Positions 25,492-33,200 of a stretch of DNA of 33,464 nucleotides are shown one piece after another. The notes beneath the pieces are model-generated. The model searched no databases, was not told the origin of the DNA, and saw nothing but the letters and a program-made list of their open reading frames with translations. The translations under genes were made by a program, and so were the position numbers. Source of the stretch: Micavibrio sp. (lineage in GTDB: Bacteria > Pseudomonadota > Alphaproteobacteria > Micavibrionales > Micavibrionaceae); contig JAPJRC010000018.1 in the NCBI GenBank assembly GCA_030824805.1, positions 1 through 33,464 of the forward strand, read 5' to 3'. The stretch's first letter is position 1. Every line of letters begins with the position of its first letter.

Positions 25492-26691
25492 TTAATCGGA
25501 TTCGGGTCCATAAAGGTAAAGATCGATGCGATCCGCCTTATCGCCCGCACCAGACTGCTGGCCCTCGGCCAGAACATCGATTCGCGCCGCAGGCACACCT
25601 TGCTCGATAAGAGCCGTGCGAAGTGACAAAGCGCGCGAAAGGGCTATGCGCTTGTCGCTGCTCACGCCCGTGCCATAAGGGGTTGCATAGGCTTTTATTT
25701 GTACGCGCCACTCTTCCTGACCTTCACGGTCAAGTTCTTGCGTGACCGCAACCGCTACAGGATTTATTTCTTCGGATGAAAGACCTATTTGTCCCTGTGC
25801 AAAAGGAATGGTTCGTTTCATCGCACCCTGTTCACCTTTTTGGAAAGATGCAGGAGGAACATCGGCCTTAGGTTTGACGGCAACAGGTTCTTTTTTCTGT
25901 TCCGTCTTTTTTGCCTCTTCGGTTTGCCGCTTGTGACGCTCCATAATGGTTTGCGTTTCACGCTCTTCGGCGGGCTTTTCCGCCTGAAATGTATTTTGCT
26001 TCACAATATCTTCTGTAGGCAAGGCGGGCATTGTCTTAGGCCCTTTGATCGCGCTTTCTTTAGGATCGCGCTTGATGGGCGCTGTGCGTTCGTCTGTGGT
26101 TGTGGGGCGCGAGTTTTCTGCAGGTTTTTTTACAGGCTCGACAGGGGTTTCAGGCTTTGCGGGAGCGCTGGGTGCTTCGATCTTTTTTTTAATAGCCTTT
26201 TCTGCCACCGGCTTTTGCGGAGGCACTGGAGCAACCGTTTTTGGTTTTTCGACAACTGGCGCTTTCACCGCAGGCTTCTCGACGGGCTTTCCAGCCGGCG
26301 CTTTTCTCACCTGTGTATCTTTGGGATCAATAATCGGCTGCATTTTTTTAGGCGGCACGGGAGCAGGAGGTGCGACTACAGGCTTTTGTTGAACAGGCGC
26401 GGTGGTTGCGCGCGGAGAATCCGCGGCCCCCGGTGCAGGTGAGACTCTGGGCAGAATGACCGGTTTTGCGTTGGGGGTTTCTGGCGGCAATTCTGTATTA
26501 GGCGAAGCCTTCGGCTCGACAATGTATCCGTTATTAGATTCAGGGCGCACCATCGGCGGCGTCATATCATCGAACATCGGCGGCGGCGCATAACCGCTAT
26601 CCTGCGCCAATGACGGAGGCACGTGGAAGACAATAGCCGTGACTGATAATAGGGCGAGTTTAAGAAATTTTGACAATCTTGCGGATTTCAC
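25492..26691 (-). CDS. Exported protein with Pro/Lys-rich linker and C-terminal OmpA-like domain
   Basis: This protein of about 399 residues has a signal peptide (about 1-30, ending SLA-Q), a very long disordered segment rich in Pro, Lys, Ala and Glu (about 35-290) and a C-terminal domain. The C-terminal pattern of a beta strand (RTIPFAQGQ), then WRVQIKAYATP, then RIALSRALSLRTALIEQG and DRIDLYLYG fits the OmpA/MotB peptidoglycan-binding fold. The start is taken as GTG at 26691, which has AGGTG four bases upstream and overlaps suhB by 32 bp; a TTG at 26676 is an alternative. It may bind the cell wall. It is too unlike Pal to be called Pal. Confidence 0.78.
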   Translation of the reverse strand: MKSARLSKFLKLALLSVTAIVFHVPPSLAQDSGYAPPPMFDDMTPPMVRPESNNGYIVEPKASPNTELPPETPNAKPVILPRVSPAPGAADSPRATTAPVQQKPVVAPPAPVPPKKMQPIIDPKDTQVRKAPAGKPVEKPAVKAPVVEKPKTVAPVPPQKPVAEKAIKKKIEAPSAPAKPETPVEPVKKPAENSRPTTTDERTAPIKRDPKESAIKGPKTMPALPTEDIVKQNTFQAEKPAEERETQTIMERHKRQTEEAKKTEQKKEPVAVKPKADVPPASFQKGEQGAMKRTIPFAQGQIGLSSEEINPVAVAVTQELDREGQEEWRVQIKAYATPYGTGVSSDKRIALSRALSLRTALIEQGVPAARIDVLAEGQQSGAGDKADRIDLYLYGPESD

Positions 26692-27445
26692 TGTGCACCT
26701 GGGGGTTACCGGCGACCAGATTACCACTATAAACAGGATTGTCATCCCCTTCGATAGAGGTAACGGTTCCGCCGGCTTCTTTCACGAGCAAAGAGCCCGC
26801 AGCCGCATCCCACGGCTTCAAGCCGCGCTCCCAGAAACCGTCAACACGACCGGCGGCCACATAGGCGAGGTCGAGAGCGGCCGCACCGAAACGGCGGACC
26901 ATGGCCAGACCCTGCACGGCTTGTAGTTCTTTAAAGAAACGAGCGCGCACTTCGGTTTCATGGTTAGGTTGACCGTAAACGATCATGGAGGATTCCATGT
27001 CACGGCGGCCGGAGACACGAAGGCGACGATTGCGCAGGAAAGCTCCTCCACCTTTTTCGGCCGTGAACATTTCATCTTTTGCGCAGTCATAGACAAGACC
27101 GGCAATGATTTCGCCCTTGCGCTCAAGCGCGATCGAAATGGCCCAGTGCGGTATGCCGTGCATAAAGTTATGCGTACCGTCCAGCGGATCGATAATCCAG
27201 ACATGATCGGGGTCGCTGCCTTTTACCTGCCCCGATTCTTCCATCATAAAAGACCAGTCAGGACGCGCCTTTTGCAGCTCTTCAAAGATGATCTTCTCGG
27301 AACGCTTGTCGGCGGCTGTCACGAAATCCGCAGGGCCTTTACGGGAAACCTGGAGATGCTCGACCTCGTTGAAATCACGAAGCAGGGCTCGTGACGCCTT
27401 TTCGGCGGCACGGATCATGATCGTCATGATGGGCGATTGGGCCAT
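26660..27445 (-). CDS. suhB: Inositol monophosphatase family protein
   Basis: This magnesium-dependent sugar-phosphate phosphatase has 261 residues, the usual length. Metal-site motifs are intact: E70 in MEESG, D86 and D89 in WIIDPLDGTHNF, and a C-terminal WD (KPWDAAAG). SuhB in enterobacteria also affects RNA polymerase antitermination; whether this protein does so cannot be told. It lies six bases after efp and its 3' end overlaps the OmpA-domain gene. Confidence 0.92.
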   Translation of the reverse strand: MAQSPIMTIMIRAAEKASRALLRDFNEVEHLQVSRKGPADFVTAADKRSEKIIFEELQKARPDWSFMMEESGQVKGSDPDHVWIIDPLDGTHNFMHGIPHWAISIALERKGEIIAGLVYDCAKDEMFTAEKGGGAFLRNRRLRVSGRRDMESSMIVYGQPNHETEVRARFFKELQAVQGLAMVRRFGAAALDLAYVAAGRVDGFWERGLKPWDAAAGSLLVKEAGGTVTSIEGDDNPVYSGNLVAGNPQVHSEIRKIVKIS

Positions 27446-27451
27446 AGGGAA

Positions 27452-28027
27452 CTAGTCTTTCGCGCGTTCGGAGTAGGTGCCGTCTTCGGTTTTGACAACA
27501 ATACGTGTGCCAACATCGATAAACGGAGGAACGAGAACCTTGACGCCGCCCGTGACTATCGCAGGCTTGTAGGAAGAAGAAGCTGTCTGGCCTTTTACAA
27601 CCGGCTCGGCTTCCTCGACCGTAACGATTACGTTGTCGGGGAGTTCAACGCCAAGGGGATCGCCTTCGAAGCTTTCTATCGTGACTTCCATGCCGTCCTG
27701 AAGCCATTTGGCCTGATCGCCGATAACATCTTTTTTTACTTCGACCTGCTCGAACGTTTCCTTGTCCATAAAGGTATAGATGTCCGCGCCGTCATTGTAG
27801 AGATAAGTGAATTCGGATTGTTCCAAACGTACGCGCTCTAGGGTTTCCTGCGTGCGGTAGCGCACGTTGTCTTTCGTGCCGGAGCGGATTTCACGCATCT
27901 CAAGCTGGATAACGGATGCGCCTTTGCCTGGCTGCATAATTTCATGTCCGGTAATCAGCCAGAGCTTTCCGTCGCCATCGCGATCCAGAACATGACCTTT
28001 TCTCAGGGTAATAGCTTGAACTTTCAT
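27452..28027 (-). CDS. efp: Elongation factor P
   Basis: EF-P rescues ribosomes stalled at polyproline. It has 191 residues in three beta-barrel domains. The modified loop is MQPGKGAS with Lys at position 35, compatible with beta-lysylation by EpmA as in E. coli. The modifying genes epmA and epmB are not in this window. The start overlaps the dciA stop by four bases (ATGA). Many proteins in this window have proline-rich linkers (TolA and the OmpA-domain protein), which would be natural clients. Confidence 0.96.
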   Translation of the reverse strand: MKVQAITLRKGHVLDRDGDGKLWLITGHEIMQPGKGASVIQLEMREIRSGTKDNVRYRTQETLERVRLEQSEFTYLYNDGADIYTFMDKETFEQVEVKKDVIGDQAKWLQDGMEVTIESFEGDPLGVELPDNVIVTVEEAEPVVKGQTASSSYKPAIVTGGVKVLVPPFIDVGTRIVVKTEDGTYSERAKD

Positions 28028-28491
28028 TTTTTTGATTCCTGTAAAATGGATTGGCCCAACCGGGTCAGACGTTCTTTTAGGTCGGGATCGTCTATTCCGT
28101 CAAGCATTTGCGATAGATGATTTTTTTCATCTTCCGTCAAGGTTTTTGTCCGCCTTGGCGGCTTTTTTACCTGTTTCGGCTCGACATGTTGAAATTTGAT
28201 ATCCGTAATCCAGTTGTCGCCAAACAGATTGTTAATCCTTTGAAGAATAAGGTCTTTTCTATAAATAAGGACGGCGCAGTCAGCACTGGAAGCGGCTATA
28301 TCCAGCGTAGCTCTGGGCTTATCCTTGGGATTTTTTGGTTTCACGTAATGGATTTTGGCAGGTTGCGCGCGTTCTGCGTATTCCTCACCGGCAATCTCCC
28401 GCCAATGCGTGACAATCCGGCCCAGAGCGATATATTTACGCTCGAACAATTTTCCCATTATACCTGGGACGGATGTCGATAGGGGTCTCAT
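28024..28491 (-). CDS. DUF721 (DciA-like) protein
   Basis: This 155-residue protein has the DUF721 fold in its N-terminal half, with RPLSTSVPGIMGKLFERKYIALGRIVTHWREIAGEE the most conserved section (given here in two parts: residues 2-20 and 21-37). Members related to DciA load or recruit the replicative helicase DnaB. The C-terminal part is Lys-rich and then acidic. The ATG at 28491 is the most upstream in frame, and the sequence right after it is family-like. It diverges from mutY with only 11 bp between start codons. Confidence 0.85.
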   Translation of the reverse strand: MRPLSTSVPGIMGKLFERKYIALGRIVTHWREIAGEEYAERAQPAKIHYVKPKNPKDKPRATLDIAASSADCAVLIYRKDLILQRINNLFGDNWITDIKFQHVEPKQVKKPPRRTKTLTEDEKNHLSQMLDGIDDPDLKERLTRLGQSILQESKK

Positions 28492-28502
28492 ACGGGCGCA
28501 TC

Positions 28503-29558
28503 ATGGCTTCACCGCATAAAAATGTCGAGGATTTCAGGAAATCCATGCTGAAATGGTATGACACAAACCGTCGTCCATTGCCCTGGCGCGCCTTGAACGG
28601 AGGAAAGCCAAATCCTTACCATATATGGCTGTCTGAAATCATGGCGCAGCAAACCACTATTCCGGCGGTTTTACCGTATTTCATAAAATTCATCGGCAAG
28701 TGGCCGACAGTACATGACCTGGCAAATGCCAGCGCAGATGAAGTGATGCAAAACTGGGCGGGCCTTGGCTATTACGCCCGGGCGCGCAATCTCCACAAAT
28801 GTGCCAAATATGTATCCCAAGAACTCGGCGGCATATTTCCGGACAATCAGGATGACCTCAAAAAGCTACCGGGTGTGGGCGACTATACAGCCAATGCAAT
28901 AGCAGCTATAGCATCCAACCGACCGGCAAATGTTGTTGATGCCAATGTCGAACGCGTTGTCGCAAGACTTTTCGCCATCACCGAGCCGATGCCTGATTCA
29001 AAACCTCTGCTTAAAAAATTGGCAGGCGAGATAGCGCTTGATGAGAACAAACGCCCTGGCGATTTTGCGCAGTCGATGATGGAACTTGGCGCATTAATCT
29101 GCACACCGACTTCGCCAAAATGCTTGATTTGCCCGGTCTCCACTTATTGTGAAGGCTACACAAAAAGCATCGCTTCATCTTTGCCAATGAAGAAACAGAA
29201 ACCTGAAAAACCGCAAAAGTATGGCTATGTGTATTGGGTGGTTGGGCCGGATGAACGTATTTTATTTGAGAGGCGTGGGGAGAAGGGCATGCTGGGCGGC
29301 ACCATAGGCCTTCCGACCTCTCTATGGGTGGAACGTGGCACAGAGAGGGCGCATCTACCCTTGAAAAGCCGTAAAGAAACCAAAATTCTGGTCAAACATG
29401 GATTTACCCATTTCGATCTGGAACTGCATGGTTTTGCCGTAACTTTGGCAGAAAACAAGGCTCCGGATGGGGGTGATTATTTCTGGGCAACACGTCAGGA
29501 AGCCCAGAGCCTAGGAATTCCAACGCTTTTCAAAAAGGCATTGAAGCAATTCCTGTAA
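28503..29558 (+). CDS. mutY: A/G-specific adenine glycosylase MutY
   Basis: MutY removes adenine mispaired with 8-oxoguanine. The 351-residue protein has the catalytic Glu E45 in SEIMAQQT, a helix-hairpin-helix (about 119-132, LPGVGDYTA) and the catalytic Asp D146 in VVDANVERV. The [4Fe-4S] ligands are C200-x6-C207-x2-C210-x5-C216. A C-terminal Nudix-like domain that recognises 8-oxoG begins near residue 235 (YGYVYWVV). The ATG at 28473 with GGGACGG before it is an alternative start that would overlap dciA. The mutY-dciA-dsbA-smc neighbourhood is conserved in alphaproteobacteria. Confidence 0.95.
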   Translation: MASPHKNVEDFRKSMLKWYDTNRRPLPWRALNGGKPNPYHIWLSEIMAQQTTIPAVLPYFIKFIGKWPTVHDLANASADEVMQNWAGLGYYARARNLHKCAKYVSQELGGIFPDNQDDLKKLPGVGDYTANAIAAIASNRPANVVDANVERVVARLFAITEPMPDSKPLLKKLAGEIALDENKRPGDFAQSMMELGALICTPTSPKCLICPVSTYCEGYTKSIASSLPMKKQKPEKPQKYGYVYWVVGPDERILFERRGEKGMLGGTIGLPTSLWVERGTERAHLPLKSRKETKILVKHGFTHFDLELHGFAVTLAENKAPDGGDYFWATRQEAQSLGIPTLFKKALKQFL

Positions 29559-29574
29559 AACCCTATTTAGAAGT

Positions 29575-29603
29575 TTGTCCGGATGACCATAAAATTATAT
29601 AAT
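29575..29603 (+). promoter_or_regulatory. Possible promoter of the exported unknown protein gene
   Basis: TTGTCC (29575-29580) and TATAAT (29598-29603) are exactly 17 bp apart. Transcription would begin near 29610, which is the position of an in-frame ATG, so the transcript could be leaderless. An ATG at 29583 lies inside the promoter. Confidence 0.5.
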
Positions 29604-29609
29604 TCAACT

Positions 29610-30641
29610 ATGATGCCGGATTCATTTTCCCGAACGTTTCTTGTTCTTCTTTTGCTCCTCGTAATGCCGCTGACACATGCGCATGCGCAAGTTGAGCAAT
29701 CTGTGCCAGTTCCAGCCACGCCGCCTGCGGTTCCGTCGCAAGCGCAATCCATGCCGCCGGATCCGGACAATGAAATTACAATTCTGCGTGACAATTATGC
29801 CGGGAAATATAGCCCGTCTTCGCTGGAAAACCTCGCCAAATTATATTGGCGTTTGGGAGCGTTCGATCTGGAAGATGGCGAAGCAGTTGGAAATTACCTG
29901 AAGATTGTGGAATGCAAACTTTTCACGGAATACATCAACGACGACCTTGAATGGAAAGAAATCATCCGCACGATGAAGAAGCATATTGCCGAACATCGCG
30001 ATGGCTTTCCGATAAGCTTCCAATTTGTGTTGCAACTGCATCTCGGCCGATATGATCCGGTATTGGGCGGTTTTCCGATCGTAGACAAGACAGGATTTAA
30101 AAACGCAAAACGTATTGAGGTGGACAGCATAGACCGTCGCCGCGACATTTGCTTCGACCCCAATCCGATCAAAGATTATCCGAAAAGCCTTATCCTGCTT
30201 TTGCAAAATCCGTTCACACTGGATTTCCTGAAGCTCGATGAACATGTTTCGCAAGCATACATACTGCGTAAAAAATCGGAATTCAGCGAACTTCCGGATT
30301 CTGTACGTGTCAGCCGTTATGAGCGTGACGCCTATCTTCGCCTGCGTATCACTTTCTATCAATACCATGGAAACATGCGCGGTGAAGGAAATGCGCCTAC
30401 TGCCATTCTTCAAGGCAAAATAGATGGCTATGAAATCTTCGAAGACGCCGCACAAAAACGTTTGATGTTAAGTATCGATGCCGATGCGGCAAAAACGTCC
30501 GCTGCGCCTGAAATGTCTGTGCCTGTACAACCCTTATCCGAACTTGCCGAAAAGGCCGCACCTAGGGAAAGACAAGAACCCATTCCGGATGCCGTACAAG
30601 CAGCGCCAAAGGCATCTGTAGGATTTGCAGCTACGCCTTAG
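29610..30641 (+). CDS. Exported protein of unknown function
   Basis: From the ATG at 29610 this is a 343-residue protein with a clear signal peptide (hydrophobic LVLLLLLVMPL, cleavage near AHA-Q). A Pro-rich stretch is followed by a folded region (about 55-275) that opens with an acidic, helical segment (SLENLAKLYWRLGAFDLEDG) and includes many aromatic residues. A low-complexity Ala/Pro/Glu tail ends it. I do not recognise the family. An ATG at 29583 is in frame but lies in AT-rich, promoter-like sequence. The gene follows mutY on the same strand and overlaps the end of folB by 11 bp, tail to tail. Confidence 0.75.
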   Translation: MMPDSFSRTFLVLLLLLVMPLTHAHAQVEQSVPVPATPPAVPSQAQSMPPDPDNEITILRDNYAGKYSPSSLENLAKLYWRLGAFDLEDGEAVGNYLKIVECKLFTEYINDDLEWKEIIRTMKKHIAEHRDGFPISFQFVLQLHLGRYDPVLGGFPIVDKTGFKNAKRIEVDSIDRRRDICFDPNPIKDYPKSLILLLQNPFTLDFLKLDEHVSQAYILRKKSEFSELPDSVRVSRYERDAYLRLRITFYQYHGNMRGEGNAPTAILQGKIDGYEIFEDAAQKRLMLSIDADAAKTSAAPEMSVPVQPLSELAEKAAPRERQEPIPDAVQAAPKASVGFAATP

Positions 30642-31020
30642 AGCGGACTATTTCCACGCCCGGAATGGCAAAGGGATAAATCTCAAGCTTTTCCACACGC
30701 ACAGTAACCGCGCGTATAGCAGCCTCACCAAGGCAGGCTTCAGCAATTCTTTCGGCCACCGTTTCCACAAGATGCGTGTGTTCCTTGCTTTGCGCCACGC
30801 CGAAAACGTGCGCCACAATCTTGTCGTATGAAAGCGTTTCATCAAGATTGTCATGCGAGGCGTTAGGCCAGATAGAAGGCTCGGCGATAACATTAACGCG
30901 CACCTTTTGGGTACGCCCACGCTCGTCGTCATATGCGCCTATCTGCATATCAACGACCATGTCCTTGATAAAAATCTTGTTGGGCGCTTGAGACGCTTTT
31001 TTTCGGCGACAGAAAAACAT
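30631..31020 (-). CDS. folB: Dihydroneopterin aldolase
   Basis: FolB converts dihydroneopterin to 6-hydroxymethyl-dihydropterin and glycolaldehyde in folate synthesis. The 129-residue protein has the family pattern: IFIKDMVVDMQIGAYDDERGRTQ, the central TLSYDKIVAHV, and the C-terminal RVEKLEIYPFAIPGVEIVR. The start overlaps the ccrM stop (TAATG), so translation is probably coupled to ccrM, an unusual partner. The first 12 residues are basic and may not belong to the fold. Confidence 0.9.
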   Translation of the reverse strand: MFFCRRKKASQAPNKIFIKDMVVDMQIGAYDDERGRTQKVRVNVIAEPSIWPNASHDNLDETLSYDKIVAHVFGVAQSKEHTHLVETVAERIAEACLGEAAIRAVTVRVEKLEIYPFAIPGVEIVRSKA

Positions 31021-32129
31021 TACTGGATAGTTGCCGAACCGGCTCCGCTATTGCCTTCAATTTGCTGGCGCAATTCCTGGCGCATGGAATCTATTGGCGT
31101 AACCTTGGACCCGCGCTTTACATGCCAATAAGTCCAGCCGTTGCAGGAAGGGGCGTTTTGCACCAATGCACCAACCTTGTGAATCGAGCCGCGATGGTTG
31201 CCCATGATAATATTGCCGTCTGCATGGACGCGGGCCACATTGCGGCCTTTGGCATCAGTCAACTCGGTGCCCGGTTTTAAGTAGCCATGTTCCAGCAGCC
31301 AGCCGAAGGGTATGCGCATTTCCTCGCGTTTGTTCGCAAGTGTTATGGTGTCCTCCGCGCATGCCTCGGCGGCGCTGATCCTTTTTGTCGCGTATTTGAT
31401 GTACTCATGCTCGCGCTCGATTCCAATCCATTGACGGCCGAGTTTTTTCGCAACCGCGCCCGTGGTGCCGGTGCCGAAGAAAGGATCCAGCACGACATCA
31501 CCTGGCTTGGTCGAGGAGAGAATTACGCGTTGCAACAAAGCTTCAGGTTTCTGGGTCGGATGCAACTTTTCGCCGTCATCGTTCTTCAAACGCTCACCGC
31601 CTGTGCAAAGCGGGATGAACCAGTCGGATCGCATTTGCAGATCTTCGTTCATCGCCTTCATGGAATCATAGTTGAAACGGTATTTGGAATCCTTGCTCTT
31701 CGCTGCCCAGATCATAGTCTCGTGCGCGTTCGTAAAGCGCTTACCCTTGAAGTTGGGCATGGGGTTCGATTTGCGCCAGATGATGTCGTTCAAAATCCAG
31801 TAGCCCAGATCCTGCAGGATGTAACCGAGACGAAAGATGTTGTGATAGGAGCCGATGACCCAAATTGTGCCGTCGTCGTGCAGCGCCTCACGGGCGGCAG
31901 ACAGCCATTTGCGTGTAAAGTCGTCATAGACCTGAAGAGAGTCGAACTTGTCCCAATCATCATCACAAGCATCGACTTTTGAATTGTTGGGGCGGGTCAA
32001 TTCCCCGCCCAGCTGAAGATTGTACGGCGGGTCCGCAAAAATCATGTCCACGGATCCTTTTGGAAGGCTCTTCAGCTGCTCCACACAGTCGCCTTGCAGG
32101 ATCGTGTTTAATAATGATTTCCGGCTCAT
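31020..32129 (-). CDS. ccrM: Cell cycle-regulated adenine DNA methyltransferase CcrM (GANTC)
   Basis: CcrM methylates adenine in GANTC sites. In Caulobacter and relatives it acts late in the cell cycle and sets gene expression by methylation state. The 369-residue protein has the catalytic motif DPPY (33-36) before the SAM motif DPFFGTGTTG, the beta-class order. A C-terminal domain of about 90 residues is typical of CcrM and absent from simple HinfI-like enzymes. The start at 32129 has GGGGG five bases upstream; the ATG 39 bases further up has no such site. Control is discussed with the upstream region, which holds six GANTC sites. Confidence 0.96.
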   Translation of the reverse strand: MSRKSLLNTILQGDCVEQLKSLPKGSVDMIFADPPYNLQLGGELTRPNNSKVDACDDDWDKFDSLQVYDDFTRKWLSAAREALHDDGTIWVIGSYHNIFRLGYILQDLGYWILNDIIWRKSNPMPNFKGKRFTNAHETMIWAAKSKDSKYRFNYDSMKAMNEDLQMRSDWFIPLCTGGERLKNDDGEKLHPTQKPEALLQRVILSSTKPGDVVLDPFFGTGTTGAVAKKLGRQWIGIEREHEYIKYATKRISAAEACAEDTITLANKREEMRIPFGWLLEHGYLKPGTELTDAKGRNVARVHADGNIIMGNHRGSIHKVGALVQNAPSCNGWTYWHVKRGSKVTPIDSMRQELRQQIEGNSGAGSATIQ

Positions 32130-32452
32130 AATTCCCCCGTTTGTGTGGTCTTTAACGGGCTGAATCATGATTCATTACCGATTCGACGTCAACCCTATAA
32201 TTGCAAAAAATTGTTTAGAGTCAGAACGATATGAGAACATCTTAAGATTTTAGAGTCGCTTCAAGGCGTTAGGGATTCTTATGCATGATGAGCGTATTGG
32301 TTAAGCATCAATTCAAACACGTAAGAAGAAATTTTATGACCCATATATGGCACAGCCATTGGCCATCGTGATGCCCGCACAGAGAGGAAGACGTTCTTAA
32401 TCAAATACGTTCTGAGAAAAGCTAAAAAAGCAAAGCCGTTGGAGAAGCTGCT
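32130..32452. promoter_or_regulatory. Control region between rnhB and ccrM with clustered GANTC sites
   Basis: This 323-bp gap has no credible gene. Six GANTC sites lie at 32162, 32169, 32180, 32218, 32253 and 32274 (first base of each). Further upstream are TTAA-N7-TTCA at 32301-32315, one mismatch from the CtrA consensus TTAA-N7-TTAA, and a 10-bp palindrome CCATATATGG (32341-32350) overlapping a small hairpin (ATGGC/GCCAT, 32347-32359). A direct repeat ACGTTCT occurs at 32391-32397 and 32407-32413. The GANTC clustering is certain; the CtrA and repeat assignments are tentative. Confidence 0.7.
32164..32192 (-). promoter_or_regulatory. Probable ccrM core promoter overlapping GANTC sites
   Basis: On the minus strand TTGACG (32187-32192) and CATGAT (32164-32169) are separated by 17 bp. 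One GANTC site (32180-32184) is in the spacer, one (32169-32173) spans the spacer/-10 edge and one (32162-32166) overlaps the -10 and the base after it. The leader would be about 28 bases. Confidence 0.5.
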
Positions 32453-32454
32453 TT
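32424..32454 (-). terminator. Possible terminator of rnhB
   Basis: On the minus strand, AAAGCA right at the rnhB stop can pair with TGCTTT, followed by a T-run (CTTTTTT). The stem is interrupted and AT-rich, so this is a weak candidate. Confidence 0.35.
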
Positions 32455-33082
32455 AGGCTGCTTTCATTTTGCAGGGTGCGAAAGATTTGCGGTGATGCGG
32501 TGTTATGCCATGGCGCGAAATAGCATCCATATGCTCCGGAGTTCCATAGCCGGCATTGGTCGCCCAGCCATAATGGGGAAATTCTTCATGCAGTTGTGCC
32601 ATGTAACGGTCCCTTGTTACCTTGGCCAAAATGGATGCCGCAGCGATAGAGAGGGATATGCTATCACCTTTGATCACGGCTTGTGATTTTGAGGAGATCT
32701 TCGGCGTAAACTTACCGTCGACCAATACAAACATGTTCTCGATGTTAATCATTGCTGACAGCCCATCATGCGCACGTTTCATCGCAAGCAACGTTGCGTG
32801 ATGGATGTTTAGCGTATCAATCTCTTCCGTGCTTGCCTCCGCTATCGTGAAAGAACAGCGGTCGGTAATCAGCTTATAAAGATAATCGCGTTTCTGCGGG
32901 CTCAGGGCCTTGCTGTCAGTAACTTCTCTCCAGACCGGATGCTTGTGGTTTTCAGGAGGGATATACACACACGCCGTAACCACCGGACCGGCAAGAGGGC
33001 CGCGGCCTACTTCGTCTATGCCGCAAACAGGCATCCCGAAAGAGGTATCAAATTTTAAAGATTTGGCGGTTTTGCGGGACAT
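32453..33082 (-). CDS. rnhB: Ribonuclease HII
   Basis: RNase HII cuts RNA in RNA-DNA hybrids, including single ribonucleotides in DNA. From the ATG at 33082 the protein has 209 residues. The catalytic D23-E24 lie in GIDEVGRGPLAGPVV (21-35); the other acidic residues are in FVLVDGKF and AKVTRDRYM. An ATG at 33145 would add 21 residues but lies in AT-rich sequence without a ribosome binding site. Two GANTC sites (33099-33103, 33110-33114) lie just before the chosen start. rnhB beside ccrM is a recurrent alphaproteobacterial pair. Confidence 0.94.
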   Translation of the reverse strand: MSRKTAKSLKFDTSFGMPVCGIDEVGRGPLAGPVVTACVYIPPENHKHPVWREVTDSKALSPQKRDYLYKLITDRCSFTIAEASTEEIDTLNIHHATLLAMKRAHDGLSAMINIENMFVLVDGKFTPKISSKSQAVIKGDSISLSIAAASILAKVTRDRYMAQLHEEFPHYGWATNAGYGTPEHMDAISRHGITPHHRKSFAPCKMKAA

Positions 33083-33138
33083 GCGCCCAGTATTATGCGA
33101 GTCTGGAATGAATCCAAGGCGAGAAATAAACTTATTTA

Positions 33139-33165
33139 TTGACATAATAAATATAATGTTATATT
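33139..33165 (+). promoter_or_regulatory. Possible promoter of the last gene
   Basis: A perfect TTGACA (33139-33144) is followed after 15 bp by TATATT (33160-33165). A TATAAT at 33152-33157 is too close to the -35. The segment 33136-33185 is markedly AT-rich. The short spacer makes this uncertain. Confidence 0.4.
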
Positions 33166-33200
33166 TCGATATACTAACTTAACATATGCAGGGGTGTAAT

